Shown here: piece by piece, positions 18,967-26,945 of the stretch | Numbering within the stretch: position 1 is the first letter of the stretch | How the letters are laid out: every line of letters starts with the position of its first letter | Assembly (NCBI RefSeq): GCF_032248455.1 | Contig: NZ_JAVTTP010000001.1 | Span: 3,756,001-3,820,000, forward strand | Reading direction: 5' to 3' | Length of the DNA: 64,000 bases | Origin: Pricia mediterranea | GTDB lineage: Bacteria; Bacteroidota; Bacteroidia; Flavobacteriales; Flavobacteriaceae | Translations under genes and position numbers: made by a program | The notes under the pieces: model-generated | Databases searched by the model: none | What the model was told of the DNA's origin: nothing | The model's input: only the letters and a program-made list of their open reading frames with translations

Positions 18967-21477
18967 CTAATCCCCCGCCTCTCCTATAGAAAGCATGTTC
19001 GCGAACAGTTTATAGGCGCCCGGGACCCCTGCGGGCAGCTCCCTGAAAAAACTCAGCCCGGTGTAGATATAATATCCCTTTCCGTATCCCGCGATTAAGA
19101 GGCTTCCTTTTTTAGGGTTCTCGCCGCTGTCGTGCATGGAGAGTATCGGCGTAAATTCCTTTGCCCATTCGTTAGGGAAATAGAGTCCGCGTTCCTGTAC
19201 CCACCCCTCAAAATCGGACGGCGTAATGGTGTTGGGAAAATTGATCAAGTGATGATCTTTTGCTAATATTTCCACTGGGGAATTTTCGTCCGTCACCCGG
19301 TCCCGGGACAGGGTTAGGGGGTAGGGGGCAATGTTCTTGAACTGCTCGTCCCAACGGCCAGCGGTATTGTACTGCACGATTAGCGTTCCGCCGCTTTTGA
19401 CATAGTCGAGCAGATAGCGCTGTTTGAACTTGAGTTCATCGACCACATTGTAGGCACGGATACCGACCACTACCGCATCATAGGGCGCTAAACTTCCCGT
19501 GCCGATTGAGCCGGGCGCAATAGTGCGTACGTTGTAACCGATCTGTCTCAAACTTTCGGGCACCTCGTCGCCCGCCCCGGGGATGTAACCGATCTGTTCC
19601 CCGGCTTTTTTAATGTTGAGCCGTACCGTCTTCGCTTCGGAGGGCAGCAAAACGGATTGATTTGGGATATGGTCATAGACAATCTCGACCAGCTCTTTGG
19701 TGAATTCCTTGCCATTGATCTTAACAATAGGCGAAATATAGCTCTCGTTTTCTTGTTCGGGCGGGGTCAAGGTAAAGAAAACGGTTTTTTTATCCCCCTT
19801 CTTGGCAATCTCGAAACTTTTGGATCCGGTATCGACGGACCACCCATCGCCGTGTTGAAGTTGTACCTGCCCTTTAATGCCATCTGCGTGGGCGACAACG
19901 GTGACGGGAATTTGCTTGGAATTTCCATCGGCAAAGATCAACACTTTGTCGCTAAATCCGGCCGTTGCCTCCGGTAAGACCTCAAAGGGCTGGTACAGTT
20001 CCCCTTTTTCCGGTTTGGCATAGCGATACACGATGGGTTTTTCGAAGGCGATCGGGGTTCCGTTTAATTCGATTTCAAAGGCTGCTTTAAAGGCCCTAGG
20101 CGTTTCGGGTTTACCGATCAGTTCTTGCTGGGGTACCTTATACATGCCCAGGCTTCCCTTTTCCTTGAGCCAATATGGACTGGTATATTCCGTGTTCGGA
20201 GGCACGTTCAGGGTTAGCTCGAAATTCCGTTTTTGATTGTCTTTTAGGGGGATGTCGGGATCTATTGCGGCATCCGCGGATGAAATACGAACGGATTTCA
20301 GCACCATATCGGCACCGCTTCGGTTGATGGCCTCTATATTGAGCTGAACCTGGCCTCCGGGATTTGTGGTGGCCGATGCGGAGGATGCTTCCAGATAGAG
20401 CCCCGTTACTTCGGCAATCAGATTTTTGAGTTCCTTGGATTTCACTTTTTTCCAATGGTCGTCAGGAAGATTCTGGAGGATGGTGTAAGCTTTCAAAAGT
20501 TCGGGAAGGTGTCTGGATGGATTTTCAAAATCGAAATTTTCCTCGACCGCGTGTAGGATTTCCCCGATAGCTGCCCCTCCTTCGAGGCGGGCCCAACTGG
20601 TATCGATTCCGTCGAAAATATTCGGAATATCGCTCGGCAGATTTCCTTTGAGCAACTCCAGATACTCGTCTTGCCTGCCCCGTTCTGAAAGTCTTCCAAA
20701 GCCTTGCGAAAGGTGTTGGCTACTGGCCAAAGCGGCAATTTCATTGTTGGAGGTTCCGAGAATGGGATAATAACCTCCGACATCGAGGTCCACCATCTTC
20801 GATTTGTCCGCATTTTGGAACTTCTCCTCGCTGCCATAAAACCACCAAGAGGTGTTGAAAAACAGCCGTTTGGGCTGCCAGGTCTCGGTTAGGGAAAGCT
20901 GATCGGGGTAGGCGGATCTGTCATCGGCCAGGTCGAAGGCCTCAACGCTCAACATTGCGGAGGCCGTATGGTGCCCGTGGGTGGTCCCGGGACTCCGATG
21001 GTCGAAACGGTTGATGATTACATCGGGCCTGAATTGGCGTATGGCCCATACCACATCGCCCAAGACGGCCTCTTTGTTCCAGATTTCCAAGGTTTCATCA
21101 GGATTTTTAGAGTATCCGAAATCGTTCGCCCTGGTGAAAAATTGGTTTCCCCCATCGACCCGTCTTGCCGCCAACAGTTCTTCGGTACGCAGTACGCCCA
21201 GCAGTTCCCGCAGCTCAGGACCGATAAGGTTCTGCCCCCCGTCGCCCCGGGTAAGGGACAGGTACCCGGTACGGGCGTGCACGGCGTTGGACAGATACGA
21301 AATCAAGCGGGTATTCTCATCGTCGGGATGCGCGGCCACAAATAGTGCGGATCCCAAAAAATTGAGCTTTTGAAGCGAATGGTAGATTTCTGAAGAAGAA
21401 AGCTGATCGGGCTTCTGGGCCACTGCGGTACTGAAAAGGAAAAGAATTCCTAAAGAACACATCAAAAAATGACGCAT
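18967..21477 (-). CDS. Exported PIG-L family deacetylase with C-terminal amidotransferase-like domain
   Basis: An 836-residue exported protein with a signal peptide ending STAVAQ. The N-terminal PIG-L/LmbE domain carries the zinc motif VAAHPDDEN near residue 50 and the second metal His group RSPGTTHGHHTAS near residue 165. It probably removes acetyl groups from N-acetyl-sugar substrates. The middle is a series of Ig-like beta segments. The C-terminal third (IPGAGDEVPESLRQIGYNV, YDAVVVGIRAYNVVDEL, YVKSGGTLIVQYNT) resembles a class-I glutamine-amidotransferase-like flavodoxin fold, usually non-catalytic in such fusions. This long architecture is known in Bacteroidota. It is upstream of the small membrane ORF and symporter on the same strand. 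Confidence 0.9.
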   Translation of the reverse strand: MRHFLMCSLGILFLFSTAVAQKPDQLSSSEIYHSLQKLNFLGSALFVAAHPDDENTRLISYLSNAVHARTGYLSLTRGDGGQNLIGPELRELLGVLRTEELLAARRVDGGNQFFTRANDFGYSKNPDETLEIWNKEAVLGDVVWAIRQFRPDVIINRFDHRSPGTTHGHHTASAMLSVEAFDLADDRSAYPDQLSLTETWQPKRLFFNTSWWFYGSEEKFQNADKSKMVDLDVGGYYPILGTSNNEIAALASSQHLSQGFGRLSERGRQDEYLELLKGNLPSDIPNIFDGIDTSWARLEGGAAIGEILHAVEENFDFENPSRHLPELLKAYTILQNLPDDHWKKVKSKELKNLIAEVTGLYLEASSASATTNPGGQVQLNIEAINRSGADMVLKSVRISSADAAIDPDIPLKDNQKRNFELTLNVPPNTEYTSPYWLKEKGSLGMYKVPQQELIGKPETPRAFKAAFEIELNGTPIAFEKPIVYRYAKPEKGELYQPFEVLPEATAGFSDKVLIFADGNSKQIPVTVVAHADGIKGQVQLQHGDGWSVDTGSKSFEIAKKGDKKTVFFTLTPPEQENESYISPIVKINGKEFTKELVEIVYDHIPNQSVLLPSEAKTVRLNIKKAGEQIGYIPGAGDEVPESLRQIGYNVRTIAPGSIGTGSLAPYDAVVVGIRAYNVVDELKFKQRYLLDYVKSGGTLIVQYNTAGRWDEQFKNIAPYPLTLSRDRVTDENSPVEILAKDHHLINFPNTITPSDFEGWVQERGLYFPNEWAKEFTPILSMHDSGENPKKGSLLIAGYGKGYYIYTGLSFFRELPAGVPGAYKLFANMLSIGEAGD

Positions 21478-21824
21478 AAAGTTGGTTTTAGTACAGTAAG
21501 GGATACTAGTGCTCTGTTAACCTAAAATTGTCGTATAATCCTGGTCGTCTTTTGATCCACGCCGTCGTTAAAAAATAATTCCGTGGCTACGGCTTTGCTT
21601 GCCATCGCTCCGGCTCGCCCACAGCTTTCGCTGTGTCGTGCCTAGGCCTGAAGCAAAATCCGTGACTGCCTTAAACGACATTTCAGATTTAACATAGCAC
21701 AATGGTCGTTTTCCAAAGATAAGAAGAATAGCAAGCGAGCCTATTTATTTTATTTCTTTAACAAATGGAATCAAATTGAAACCATTTCCGAAGTCGCCGA
21801 TTTGGAACGCGGCTGCGAGGCACT
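21478..21824. repeat. Gap with GC-rich palindromic element
   Basis: No gene is seen here. A structured block at about 21560-21680 contains the hairpin cacagc-tttc-gctgtg (21620-21635). It is flanked by larger imperfect arms: gtcgttaaaaaa near 21564 against ttaaacgac near 21673. The look is that of a dispersed palindromic repeat of REP or small MITE type. Whether other copies exist elsewhere in the genome cannot be seen from this window. Confidence 0.5.
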
Positions 21825-22430
21825 TCATTTGAGTCCAGGCGATTTCGGGGAATTTGGAAGGTTTTGCTCCGTATTATCTTTCCCGACCACTTCTTCGTCA
21901 ACGACGATGTGATTGTACAGTAGGGTCACCGCTTTCTGCATCATCAGGTTGTTCGGGTAGACCAATAGCTCGCCGTTGTCTTTCCGCAGGCTTACGTGAA
22001 AGGCGCGTATATCTTCGATGAGGTAGGGTTCTTCGCCTTCGACATCCTTGTCCATTATCTTTACGCGGTCCCCGATTTTAAAGGGAAAGGAGAAGAACAG
22101 GACCACGCCGGCCGTGACATTACTTAGAATGGACCAGCTAGCAAACAGCGCAACCCCGATAACCGTAAAGACAGAAGCGAAAGCGATCCCGACGTCCTTT
22201 ACGTTGATGTTCCAAATAAAAACCAGAATACCGATACCCAATGTCGTCAGCAACATAGATACATATTTGGTAATCAGTAGGGTGCGGGCCTCAACGATAT
22301 CGCTCATCCGACCGACACGGCGAATGGTCTTTGTCAAGGCCATTTTTGATATTACCAAGACGACTATGAGAATCGCGGTGGCCAGCAACTCGTTTTTGTA
22401 GTTGGCAAGAAATTCTTCTATGGAGATCAT
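21825..22430 (-). CDS. Small-conductance mechanosensitive channel (MscS family)
   Basis: A 201-residue MscS-type channel. The N-terminal part has hydrophobic helices (ATAILIVVLVISKMALTK, YVSMLLTTLGIGILVFIW). The pore-lining helix and beta domain follow: GVALFASWSILSNVTAGVVLF and FSFPFKIGDRVKIMD, the diagnostic block. It is short, lacking most of the C-terminal vestibule domain of E. coli MscS. Its ATG overlaps the stop of the upstream lipoprotein gene by 4 bases (22427-22430), so the two are translationally coupled. It protects against hypo-osmotic shock. Confidence 0.92.
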   Translation of the reverse strand: MISIEEFLANYKNELLATAILIVVLVISKMALTKTIRRVGRMSDIVEARTLLITKYVSMLLTTLGIGILVFIWNINVKDVGIAFASVFTVIGVALFASWSILSNVTAGVVLFFSFPFKIGDRVKIMDKDVEGEEPYLIEDIRAFHVSLRKDNGELLVYPNNLMMQKAVTLLYNHIVVDEEVVGKDNTEQNLPNSPKSPGLK

Positions 22431-23374
22431 AATCCTAGACTATCGCGCAAATATAGATCCTTGTTTCCGTTCTGCTGCCAATACGGGGTCTTTAATGTTT
22501 TTATTTTAGTCGCCGTCGAGGTCATCTGCTTTGCGTTCGTCCCGAAACCGCTGTTGGCAGTTTCCGACCAACCTTGGATTTCGTGGGGAAATTCGGTGGA
22601 GAAGTCGATCTTAAGGATCCGCTCCAATTCCGGATAGTTGATTTCGTAAGTGCTGATACCTTCAGAATCGGAGAGGCTCAGGTTGGCCGCGTAGGCCTTA
22701 AGGTCCTTGTGGGACAATCGAAGGTATTCCAGGGATGGGATTACCTTGTGGTCCCCGATGGGGAGTCCCGCTGGATCGATTCGGACCTTGTTCCAGATTT
22801 CGTCTTCGAGGATGGTCTTCTCCAGCCTCAGCTCCTGATCCGCCTCTCCTTCGAAATAGGAATGGGACATGATTTCGAACTGCTCCCGGTTGTTTAACTG
22901 CGCATACACCTGTCCGCACCATTCCTGGGACGAGAAGGCGACCTTCAGGGCATGTCGGTTCTCGTACACCGGATAAAAAGTACTGGTCATTATGGAGTAG
23001 GGGTAGATGCCGGTCAGGTAATTTTTGGTGGCATTGAGCTTAAGCACTGGTACATTGTCCGGATGGCTCTCGTCGGCCTTCACCTGCGCTTCGGGCAAGA
23101 AATGTTCCGTAACATAAATAAGGACGGCCTGCCCATCACGGGTTTCACCATATCGGGCCTGCTGTAGTTGATAGGAGGTTATTTCGGCCTCCCCGGCGTA
23201 CCAGTATGACTTAAAAGCTTCGGACAGCTGTTTTTTGGCCTTGGTGTCCGAGTTTTGCGCCGTTTTCCTTGCATCCTCTGTGTCAGTGGACTTTTTGTCG
23301 GTGCAAGATGCCATGATTTGGGATAGGGCGGCCAAGGCGAGTACCGCAAGCTCCAGTTTGATCCAGGTTTTCAT
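22427..23374 (-). CDS. Conserved lipoprotein of unknown function upstream of mscS
   Basis: A 315-residue lipoprotein with signal LAALSQIMASC. The mature part has no catalytic motif I know; it includes FKSYWYAGEAEITSYQL, QVYAQLNNREQFEIMSHSYFEG and FSSQEWCGQ. Homologues in this position are often labelled septum formation inhibitor Maf, but that name comes from the neighbouring true maf gene; this protein has no Maf nucleotide-pyrophosphatase motifs. It lies 59 bases after maf and overlaps mscS by 4 bases, so maf-lipoprotein-mscS probably form one transcript. Confidence 0.8.
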   Translation of the reverse strand: MKTWIKLELAVLALAALSQIMASCTDKKSTDTEDARKTAQNSDTKAKKQLSEAFKSYWYAGEAEITSYQLQQARYGETRDGQAVLIYVTEHFLPEAQVKADESHPDNVPVLKLNATKNYLTGIYPYSIMTSTFYPVYENRHALKVAFSSQEWCGQVYAQLNNREQFEIMSHSYFEGEADQELRLEKTILEDEIWNKVRIDPAGLPIGDHKVIPSLEYLRLSHKDLKAYAANLSLSDSEGISTYEINYPELERILKIDFSTEFPHEIQGWSETANSGFGTNAKQMTSTATKIKTLKTPYWQQNGNKDLYLRDSLGL

Positions 23375-23433
23375 TTTGTGTGATTTTCAATAAAAATACC
23401 AAAACCTTTTTATCCAATCCAGTAAAAAGCGTT

Positions 23434-24024
23434 TCATGGTTTCACTATCTCTAACAGCGACTCGTACACCAAATGCGTCGGTAGCCCGACCACGTTGAAG
23501 TAAGAGCCTTCGATTTTTTCGATACCGATCAGCCCGATCCATTCCTGAATGCCGTAGGCCCCCGCCTTGTCGAAGGGTCTGTAGTTTTTAACGTAAAAAC
23601 GGATTTCTTCTTCAGACAATACCCTGAACTTGACCTTTGTGCTGTGGTTGACGGTCTTTTGTCCGGTACGGGTCGTAAAACACACTGAGGTGATGACCTC
23701 GTGCCAATCGCCGGATAGGGTTTTTAACATGCTGTGGGCCTCCTCGGCGTCCTTGGCCTTCGCCAGTGACTTATGGTTATGCCAGACTACGGTATCCGAA
23801 GTGATCAGTATTTCGTCGGATGCCAAGCTTCCCTCAAAAGCGGAAGCCTTGAGTTCGGCCAGGTAATCGGAGATGGCGCTTCCCCGTAGTTTTTTTGGAT
23901 ATACTTCCTCCACGGGTTTAAGGCGGATTTCGAAATCCAGTCCCAATTCCCTAAAAAACTGCTGCCTTCTTGGAGATCCCGACGCTAGGATGATGTTGTA
24001 GTTTTTTAATTTTTCCGGAAGCAT
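23434..24024 (-). CDS. maf: Maf-like nucleoside triphosphate pyrophosphatase
   Basis: A 196-residue house-cleaning enzyme that hydrolyses modified or non-canonical NTPs (dTTP/UTP or methylated nucleotides) to monophosphates. The N-terminal signature ILASGSPRRQQFFRELG is exact for the family. The catalytic and metal residues follow: KPVEEVYP, ILITSDTVVWHN, the SxR-like region and DKAGAYGIQEWIG near the C-terminus. It is cytoplasmic, and its length is typical. It is followed by the lipoprotein gene often mis-named after it. Confidence 0.95.
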   Translation of the reverse strand: MLPEKLKNYNIILASGSPRRQQFFRELGLDFEIRLKPVEEVYPKKLRGSAISDYLAELKASAFEGSLASDEILITSDTVVWHNHKSLAKAKDAEEAHSMLKTLSGDWHEVITSVCFTTRTGQKTVNHSTKVKFRVLSEEEIRFYVKNYRPFDKAGAYGIQEWIGLIGIEKIEGSYFNVVGLPTHLVYESLLEIVKP

Positions 24025-24062
24025 ATTTTATAGTCGGAGTGAGATTGTTTTTAATTGATTTT

Positions 24063-24590
24063 TCAATCCTTTGCCGCACTAAAATTCCCGTTCCAATCGC
24101 CTCGGACCTTTAAGACCTGCTCGATAACGTCGCGTACACAGCCTTCCCCGCCGTTTTTATGGGAAACATATTTGGAAATCGCCTTTACTTCGGGCACCGC
24201 GTTCTGGGGGCAGGTGGGGATGGCGACCGTTTGCATCGGGGGAATATCGGGAATGTCGTCGCCCATATACAGCATGGTGGCGGCCGATATTTCGTAGATA
24301 TCCATATACTCTTCCAGCGCGTCCATTTTATGGTGGGCCCCGAGATAGATATCCGTTACCCCCAAGGCCTTGAGCCGATTTCTGACCCCCTCATTGGTGC
24401 CTCCGGAAATGACACATACGTTATATCCTTTTTGTAAAGCCGTCTTTAGGGCATACCCGTCTTTCACGCTCATCTTTCTTAGCATGTCCCCATCGGTAGT
24501 AATGATAAGGGTGCTGTCGGTAAAGACCCCGTCCACATCAAAAACGAAGGTATCTATATCTTTCAGGCTTTCTTTGTAACTTTTTTCCAA
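24063..24590 (-). CDS. KdsC-like HAD phosphatase (3-deoxy-D-manno-octulosonate 8-phosphate phosphatase family)
   Basis: Small cytoplasmic HAD-superfamily phosphatase for lipopolysaccharide Kdo or related nonulosonic acid synthesis. Motif I is FVFDVDGVFTD, motif II SGGTNEGV, and motif IV MGDDIPDIPPM. A capless body of about 175 residues from the TTG at 24590 (LEKSYKESLKDID) matches the usual family start. An upstream ATG at 24662 is in frame, but its extra 24 codons run through the palindrome at 24628-24648 and look non-coding. It sits between DUF2520 and maf genes on the same strand, an arrangement I recall as common in Flavobacteriaceae. Confidence 0.88.
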   Translation of the reverse strand: MEKSYKESLKDIDTFVFDVDGVFTDSTLIITTDGDMLRKMSVKDGYALKTALQKGYNVCVISGGTNEGVRNRLKALGVTDIYLGAHHKMDALEEYMDIYEISAATMLYMGDDIPDIPPMQTVAIPTCPQNAVPEVKAISKYVSHKNGGEGCVRDVIEQVLKVRGDWNGNFSAAKD

Positions 24591-24627
24591 GGGTTTAGAT
24601 GTATTATTAGTTATTATTTGGGATAAG

Positions 24628-24648
24628 CTCCCGTCTTTGGGACGGGAG
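24628..24648. repeat. Perfect 8-bp hairpin upstream of kdsC-like gene
   Basis: Arms ctcccgtc (24628-24635) and gacgggag (24641-24648) enclose a 5-base loop. It lies in the gap between the DUF2520 gene and the kdsC-like gene. It could be a processing hairpin, a weak terminator or a dispersed palindromic repeat; there is no strong T-run on either side. Confidence 0.6.
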
Positions 24649-24707
24649 GGACCATCGACCATTGAATCGATAATGATGGTTTTTTCCCACCGGGATGTTC
24701 CTGGTTT

Positions 24708-25493
24708 TTAGTTGGAAGCCCCATCATCTGTCCGGTATAATTTTTTAACGGATGCGCTCAAGATTTCGTAAACATCCTTAAAGGTCGGATTCTCCAGTTT
24801 CGTCACTTGCTCCAAATGCGCTGCCATGGTTTCGGAATCTCCCCGTCGGGCCGGGCCCGTCTGCGCTTCGTAAGGGGACAGCTGTTTTATCTTGTCCGCG
24901 GTTTCCTCGATCAGGGGCTGTAAAATAGCGAACGGCAATCCTTTTTCATCGCAGATTTCCTTTCCGATGTGGTAGAGGTGGTTCGTAAAATTATTTACAA
25001 AAACCGCCGCCAGATGCAAGGCCTTGCGTTGTTGGGAATCGACTTCGTAAATCTTCCCAGATATCCGTCCGGCCAATTTCTTGAGCAGCTGCAAGTCCCG
25101 CTTATCATGCGCCTCCAAACAAAAAGGGACGGAATCCATAACCAGGTTCCGGTCTTTGCTAAAGGTTTGCAACGGATACAGCACACCATATCGCGGGCAG
25201 TGTGAAAGGACGGCCATCGGCACGCTTCCGGAGGTATGTACCACCAATCCCTTTTTTTCCTTCAGATATTCGGATATCTCCGCTATCGCACCGTCCTTTA
25301 CCGCGATGATAAAGATGTCGGTATCGGCGATCTGTGTAAAGTCCGATACCGTTTCCGCTTTCCTTTCAAAAGAGGCCAAGGCGGTTTTATTCCTGCCGAT
25401 CACCTGTTCGACCTCTACACTATCTGCCGCTGCAAACGCTTCGAACAAGTGTCCGGCCACGTTACCCGTGCCAAAAATACTGATGCGTAGCAT
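24708..25493 (-). CDS. Rossmann-like/DUF2520 domain protein
   Basis: A 261-residue cytoplasmic protein of the ProC/6-phosphogluconate-dehydrogenase-like superfamily. It begins with a nucleotide-binding LRISIFGTGNVAGHLFEAF. The middle has IAVKDGAIAEISEYL and VVHTSGSVPMAVL, and the C-terminal DUF2520 helical part shows ALHLAAVFVNNFTNHLYHIG and GPARRGDSETMAAHLE, all diagnostic. The physiological substrate of the family is not established. It is the first gene of the minus-strand run into the kdsC-like gene and maf. Confidence 0.9.
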   Translation of the reverse strand: MLRISIFGTGNVAGHLFEAFAAADSVEVEQVIGRNKTALASFERKAETVSDFTQIADTDIFIIAVKDGAIAEISEYLKEKKGLVVHTSGSVPMAVLSHCPRYGVLYPLQTFSKDRNLVMDSVPFCLEAHDKRDLQLLKKLAGRISGKIYEVDSQQRKALHLAAVFVNNFTNHLYHIGKEICDEKGLPFAILQPLIEETADKIKQLSPYEAQTGPARRGDSETMAAHLEQVTKLENPTFKDVYEILSASVKKLYRTDDGASN

Positions 25494-25648
25494 AGCGCGA
25501 AAATAAGAATATTTAGTATGTAAAAGGTGATGCGGTTGTTGAAAAAAGTAAAGCGTAAATCATTTGGATTTCCCTACCGTATTGGAAGATACGGGTAGGG
25601 CCATTGTGGTTGTATGTCCTTGACGCGGTGTGCGAACCGATGTATAAA

Positions 25649-26161
25649 TCACATTTTTTTAATGTCCCAACAATTACGATCGACATTCCAACAAATCAGG
25701 TACGAACTGCCAAGTGTCAGTTGATAGATTACATTTTGGTTTTTGGTGTGGATTTTAACAATCGGACCGTCTTCATATTTATGGCTATACCACATAATTC
25801 CTTCCTCAAGCTCAAAGGGTTGGAACCTATCATGAATTCCTAACCAGATAATAATCTTAAACTTTGTCGGATTAAAGATTCCAACAGTATGCTTTGTGAG
25901 TCCTTTCCCGATTTGCATTGTCCCAACTGATTCTGCTTTACGCATCTCGGCGGCATCCTCCAAGGCGTTCTCGGCCCGGGGTTTTTTTTCCTCAGCACTT
26001 ACCGGGTTCTCTTGCCAGGTATGTTCGGACGCGTGTTTTTCTTCCACAGTCATTTCGGTAGCGGTCTCCATTGCGTCTTCCGCCTCCTGAACCTCTTCTT
26101 CCTGCGCATAAACACAGCCAGAGACTAACAATCCTAGCAGTATGGCATGGCACAATCTCAT
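25649..26161 (-). CDS. Exported acidic protein of unknown function
   Basis: 170 residues. MRLCHAILLGLLVSGCVYAQ is a signal peptide; the Cys before VYAQ could also serve as a lipobox. A long Glu/Ala-rich low-complexity segment follows (about residues 20-75). The compact C-terminal domain of about 90 residues has many aromatics and beta character (KFKIIIWLGIHDRFQPFEL, SSYLICWNVDRNCWDIKKM). I do not recognise the family. Its ATG overlaps the stop of the upstream membrane gene by 4 bases, so the two act as a coupled pair. Confidence 0.65.
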   Translation of the reverse strand: MRLCHAILLGLLVSGCVYAQEEEVQEAEDAMETATEMTVEEKHASEHTWQENPVSAEEKKPRAENALEDAAEMRKAESVGTMQIGKGLTKHTVGIFNPTKFKIIIWLGIHDRFQPFELEEGIMWYSHKYEDGPIVKIHTKNQNVIYQLTLGSSYLICWNVDRNCWDIKKM

Positions 26162-26571
26162 TTCTCCCCATTTTTAGAGTTTACGTTCTGAATGCGCCCT
26201 AATAAATAACCTGCAATCGTTCCCAAAAGCCCAACGGCCGGTGCGATTTGGTCGTTGCTGTAACCCGCGGTAATGAGAAAGAGCGTTGCGATAATAATCA
26301 ATGTTATCGTAATGAATTTAATCGTATCCTCAGAGTTTATTTTCCTGATTTTGATCAGGAAAATTTCAAGTAGGATAACCACTAATCCAAATCCCAAAAT
26401 GGATAGGGATAACCTAAATTCCAACCTGGACATTGGAGTTATCACCGTTGCGTTTAAATTCTCAGGCGAGGGAGGGGCATTGTTAAGTAGTTCTGTATTT
26501 AAGGTGTCCTGGGCCATGATGGACACGGAGGTCAAAATCAAGAGAACGAGGGACGATTTAAACACGTTCAT
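26158..26571 (-). CDS. Small membrane protein with signal peptide, unknown function
   Basis: 137 residues with a signal MNVFKSSLVLLILTSVSIMAQ, then a short extracytoplasmic stretch, then three hydrophobic spans (LSLSILGFGLVVILLEIFLI, FITITLIIIATLFLITAGY, IAPAVGLLGTIAGYLLG). The last span with its AGYLLGR end resembles small membrane proteins associated with ion sensing or general envelope roles, but no function can be assigned. It is first of a two-gene unit with the exported acidic protein. Confidence 0.65.
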   Translation of the reverse strand: MNVFKSSLVLLILTSVSIMAQDTLNTELLNNAPPSPENLNATVITPMSRLEFRLSLSILGFGLVVILLEIFLIKIRKINSEDTIKFITITLIIIATLFLITAGYSNDQIAPAVGLLGTIAGYLLGRIQNVNSKNGEK

Positions 26572-26945
26572 ATCTCACAAATTTTTAGGGGAAACATCCT
26601 TTGATACATTTTGAGCAACGTCATCTCGTGTGGAGTTGAAAGGGTTATGGTTTCCGTTGATTTGATTCTGGTTTCTCTATGATTTTTGTTCACGTCACCT
26701 CATTGTCCAAGTGTACTTATAATATTATCGAATAAACTTACAGCTGAATAGGAATTTTGTGTATATGGAGGCTATTTTTGTATAGTTGACCGGTGTTACT
26801 TTCTTTTCTTCGTCCACTATACTATATTCTAATGGAAATTTTCACTTACAATTAACATTTTGTCCTATCCGAATAAGCCGTTATCATTCCTAAAAATCCC
26901 AAAAAGACCCGTATTTTTGCATGCTGAAAACCAATTCGGCCGCTG
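26572..26945. other. Divergent intergenic region
   Basis: AT-rich gap of 374 bases between the small membrane gene (minus) and the ResB/CcsA gene (plus). It should carry both promoters. Two copies of the word tatttttg occur on the plus strand, near 26776 and at 26912-26919; the second is well placed for the downstream gene. No small ORF or RNA is convincing. Confidence 0.5.
26912..26919 (+). promoter_or_regulatory. Bacteroidota -7 element (TAnnTTTG) for ResB/CcsA gene
   Basis: tatttttg matches the TAnnTTTG -7 consensus of Bacteroidota exactly and lies 26 bases before the ATG at 26946. No clear TTTG is seen at the -33 position, so the assignment is tentative. Confidence 0.45.

Noticed and set aside
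22427-23374. Naming the lipoprotein a septum formation inhibitor Maf
   Set aside because: It has none of the Maf residues; the true maf is the neighbouring gene at 23434-24024.
24591-24662. N-terminal extension of the KdsC-like phosphatase
   Set aside because: The extra codons run through a perfect hairpin and have no family counterpart; a TTG at 24590 gives the usual N-terminus.
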